NCBI GenBank assembly: GCA_028691155.1
Contig: JAQUZV010000117.1
Location: forward strand, 1 to 7,198
Source of the DNA: Victivallales bacterium
GTDB taxonomy: Bacteria; Verrucomicrobiota; Lentisphaeria; Victivallales; SZUA-371
Length of the DNA: 7,198 nt
Direction: 5' to 3'
A program made the translations under genes and the position numbers. Every line of letters starts with the position of its first letter. The first letter of the stretch is position 1. Shown here in pieces: positions 5,694-7,198 of this stretch. The notes under the pieces were generated by a model, which ran no database searches, had not been told where the DNA came from, and was given only the letters and a program-made list of their open reading frames with translations.

Positions 5694-6941
5694 TCAGCTC
5701 TGCGGTTCAATCCGGTCGAAACCGGTAAACGGCCGCAGCACTTCCGGCACCATCACCGTCCCGTCGGCCTGCTGGTAATTTTCCAGAATGGCAATAGCGA
5801 CGCGGTCGGTCACCGCCGTGGCGCTGATGGTATGAACCAATCCCTTGTTGCCGTCCTTGTCCTTGAACCGGATTTTGAGGCGGTTGGACTGGAAGTCGGT
5901 CAAATTGGTATTGGAGGTGACTTCGCGGTAGGCATTGAAACCGGGATACCAGGCTTCGATGTCGAACTTGCGATAACCGGGAGCCCCCATGTCGCCGAGG
6001 CAGACATTGACCACGTGATACGGCAGTCCCAACTGCTGCAACAGATATTCTTCGTTGGCCAGACAGACCTGGTGATACTTCACCGAATCCTCCGGACGAC
6101 AGAAAATAATCTGTTCGACCTTGTGGAACTGGTGCACCCGGAAAATCCCGCGCGACGCCTTGCCGTAACTGCCGGATTCGGTCCGGAAGCACGGGGTGTA
6201 GGCCGTATAGCACAGCGGCAACCGGTCGCCGTCGAGAATTTCATCGGCATGGTAGCCGACGAGGGTCTGCTCCGAAGTTCCGATCAGGGCCAGATCCTCA
6301 TCTTTCATCGCATAGGTCTGGTCGGCGAAAAACGGCAGATAGCCGGTGCCGTAGAGGGTCTGCTCCTTGGCCACGCAGGGGGTCATGAACAGCGTAAAGC
6401 CGCGCTTGACCAATTCCATCTGAGTCCAATAGAACATCGCCTGGCACAATTGCGCCCCCCGGCCTTTCCAGTAATAGAAACCGGCCTGCGCCACTTTTGC
6501 CCCGCGGGCGGTATCGATGATCCCGAGCAGTTCGCCGAGTTCCTGATGATCCCGCGGGGTGAAATCGAATTGCGGCAAAGCGCCGACTTTGCGGATTTCC
6601 TGATTGTCGGCGTCGGTTGCGCCCTGGGGAACGGCGTCGTCGATCAGATTGGGCAGCCAGCTGAGCTTGGCGTCGATTTCACCGGCGAGCACGGCGGTGC
6701 GTTCTTCCAGCGCCGCCAGCTCTTCCTTCATGGTCTTGACCCGAACCCGGGCGTCGGGATTGTCCCGACATTCCTTGCTGAGGCGGTTGCGTTCCGCGCG
6801 CAGCGATTCGGCCTGCTGCAACGTTTCACGATGTTCGCGGTCGAGCGCGGCCAGCGCGTCGATATCGACCTCGCAGCCGCGCTTGAGGCAGGTCGCCTTA
6901 ACCAGTTCCGGGTTTTCCCGGATCAGTTTCAAATCAATCAT
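5694..6941 (-). CDS. serS: Seryl-tRNA synthetase
   Basis: SerS is the cytoplasmic class II synthetase that charges tRNA-Ser (and tRNA-Sec where present). The 415-residue product has the normal two-part form: an N-terminal antiparallel coiled-coil arm (about 28-93, rich in Glu, Arg, Leu and Ala) that grips the long variable arm of the tRNA, then the catalytic domain. Visible catalytic features are GTSEQ (221-225), motif 2 FRTESGSYGKASRG (252-265) followed by VHQFHKVEQ (269-277), and motif 3 ending in Arg380 with AILENYQQADG (384-394) and VPEVLRPF (398-405). The motif 2 loop is of the Thermus SFGKD type. Motif 3 reads HTISATAVTDR, which by eye is one residue shorter than the usual form and has Ser in place of the usual Asn. 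The start is supported by AAGGATGAAGAT before the ATG. glyA lies 21 bp upstream, and the unit ends at the terminator 5619-5667. Confidence 0.97.
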   Translation of the reverse strand: MIDLKLIRENPELVKATCLKRGCEVDIDALAALDREHRETLQQAESLRAERNRLSKECRDNPDARVRVKTMKEELAALEERTAVLAGEIDAKLSWLPNLIDDAVPQGATDADNQEIRKVGALPQFDFTPRDHQELGELLGIIDTARGAKVAQAGFYYWKGRGAQLCQAMFYWTQMELVKRGFTLFMTPCVAKEQTLYGTGYLPFFADQTYAMKDEDLALIGTSEQTLVGYHADEILDGDRLPLCYTAYTPCFRTESGSYGKASRGIFRVHQFHKVEQIIFCRPEDSVKYHQVCLANEEYLLQQLGLPYHVVNVCLGDMGAPGYRKFDIEAWYPGFNAYREVTSNTNLTDFQSNRLKIRFKDKDGNKGLVHTISATAVTDRVAIAILENYQQADGTVMVPEVLRPFTGFDRIEPQS

Positions 6942-6962
6942 TTTATCTTCATCCTTGGTAAA

Positions 6963-7198
6963 TTAGAACTGAGGCAGCGGAAAGGGCCGGGTAAAGGCCT
7001 TGACCTCTTCGCCGATGGCCGCCAGCGCCGCTTCGTCGTCCATGACCGCAATGGCGCGGTTGATGAAGTCGGCGATCCGCAGCATTTCCGCTTCTTTCAT
7101 GCCGCGGGTCGTCACCGCCGGGGTGCCGATCCGGATCCCGCTGGCAATATAGGGCTTTTCCGGGTCGAACGGAATCATATTGTTGTTGACCGTGATAT
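6963..7198 (-). CDS. glyA: Serine hydroxymethyltransferase, C-terminal end (cut by window edge)
   Basis: GlyA is the PLP enzyme that interconverts serine and glycine with tetrahydrofolate, feeding one-carbon units to purine and thymidylate synthesis. Only the last 77 residues are visible, beginning ITVNNNMIPFDPEKP and running through the diagnostic SGIRIGTPAVTTRGMKE stretch to a TAA stop at 6963-6965. The ATG within NNNM is internal and not the start; the gene continues past the right edge. It lies 21 bp upstream of serS on the same strand, with the serS ribosome site in that gap, so the two are very probably one operon linked by serine. Confidence 0.92.
   Translation of the reverse strand, partial: ITVNNNMIPFDPEKPYIASGIRIGTPAVTTRGMKEAEMLRIADFINRAIAVMDDEAALAAIGEEVKAFTRPFPLPQF

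Noticed and set aside
4462..5778. Plus-strand open frame of 438 codons overlapping rodA in another frame and running into serS
   Set aside because: It spans the rodA amber without a stop, but the product is Arg/Gly-rich and lacks membrane segments or motifs. The RodA motifs are all in the frame of 4409 and continue in that same frame after the TAG, so no frameshift is involved.
1..7198. CRISPR array, insertion sequence, prophage, tRNA or defence system
   Set aside because: I saw no regularly spaced repeats, transposase or integrase motifs, tRNA-like cloverleaf, or nuclease/toxin genes. Gene content and base composition are uniform and housekeeping in nature.

Overview
This is an ordinary-looking stretch of chromosome from a Gram-negative-type bacterium, not an obvious mobile or defence region. 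The genes recognised are housekeeping genes: a PurF-type glutamine amidotransferase, lipid A disaccharide synthase (LpxB), adenylosuccinate synthetase (PurA), a SEDS cell-wall polymerase (RodA type), seryl-tRNA synthetase (SerS) and serine hydroxymethyltransferase (GlyA). LpxB implies an outer membrane with lipid A, and RodA implies peptidoglycan and elongated growth. The moderately GC-rich codons, the long PurF-like variant (a form I associate with Bacteroidetes and some PVC bacteria) and the wording of the RodA and SerRS motifs suggest a PVC-superphylum organism, perhaps Lentisphaerota or Kiritimatiellota. That placement is inference from memory of the families and is not proven by the window.

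Layout. Positions 1-781 (minus) hold the N-terminal 260 residues of the PurF-type protein, cut by the left edge. A 252-bp divergent intergenic region (782-1033) leads into lpxB (1034-2236, plus). Next is a small, self-contained minus-strand unit: a 75-residue zinc-ribbon protein with a very acidic tail (2454-2681), with a near-consensus promoter on one side and an intrinsic terminator (2302-2323) on the other. A leader region separates it from purA (3064-4335, plus). After a strong GC-rich hairpin comes the RodA reading frame (4409-5581, plus), which is interrupted by one in-frame TAG at 5144-5146. serS (5694-6941, minus) is convergent with it, ends at a recognisable terminator, and lies 21 bp downstream of glyA (6963-7198, minus, cut by the right edge).

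How they fit together. glyA and serS almost certainly share a transcript, joining serine/glycine interconversion to serine charging of tRNA. purA and rodA run in the same direction with a 73-bp gap and may be cotranscribed, but their functions are unrelated. purF and purA both belong to purine synthesis but are in separate units.

The observation most worth checking is the amber codon in rodA: a single stop splits a fully conserved reading frame just upstream of the catalytic region. None of the six complete stop codons seen elsewhere in the window is TAG. Nonsense mutation, sequence error, suppression and recoding all remain possible. I found no CRISPR array, transposon, tRNA or rRNA, and no convincing unknown multi-gene system.
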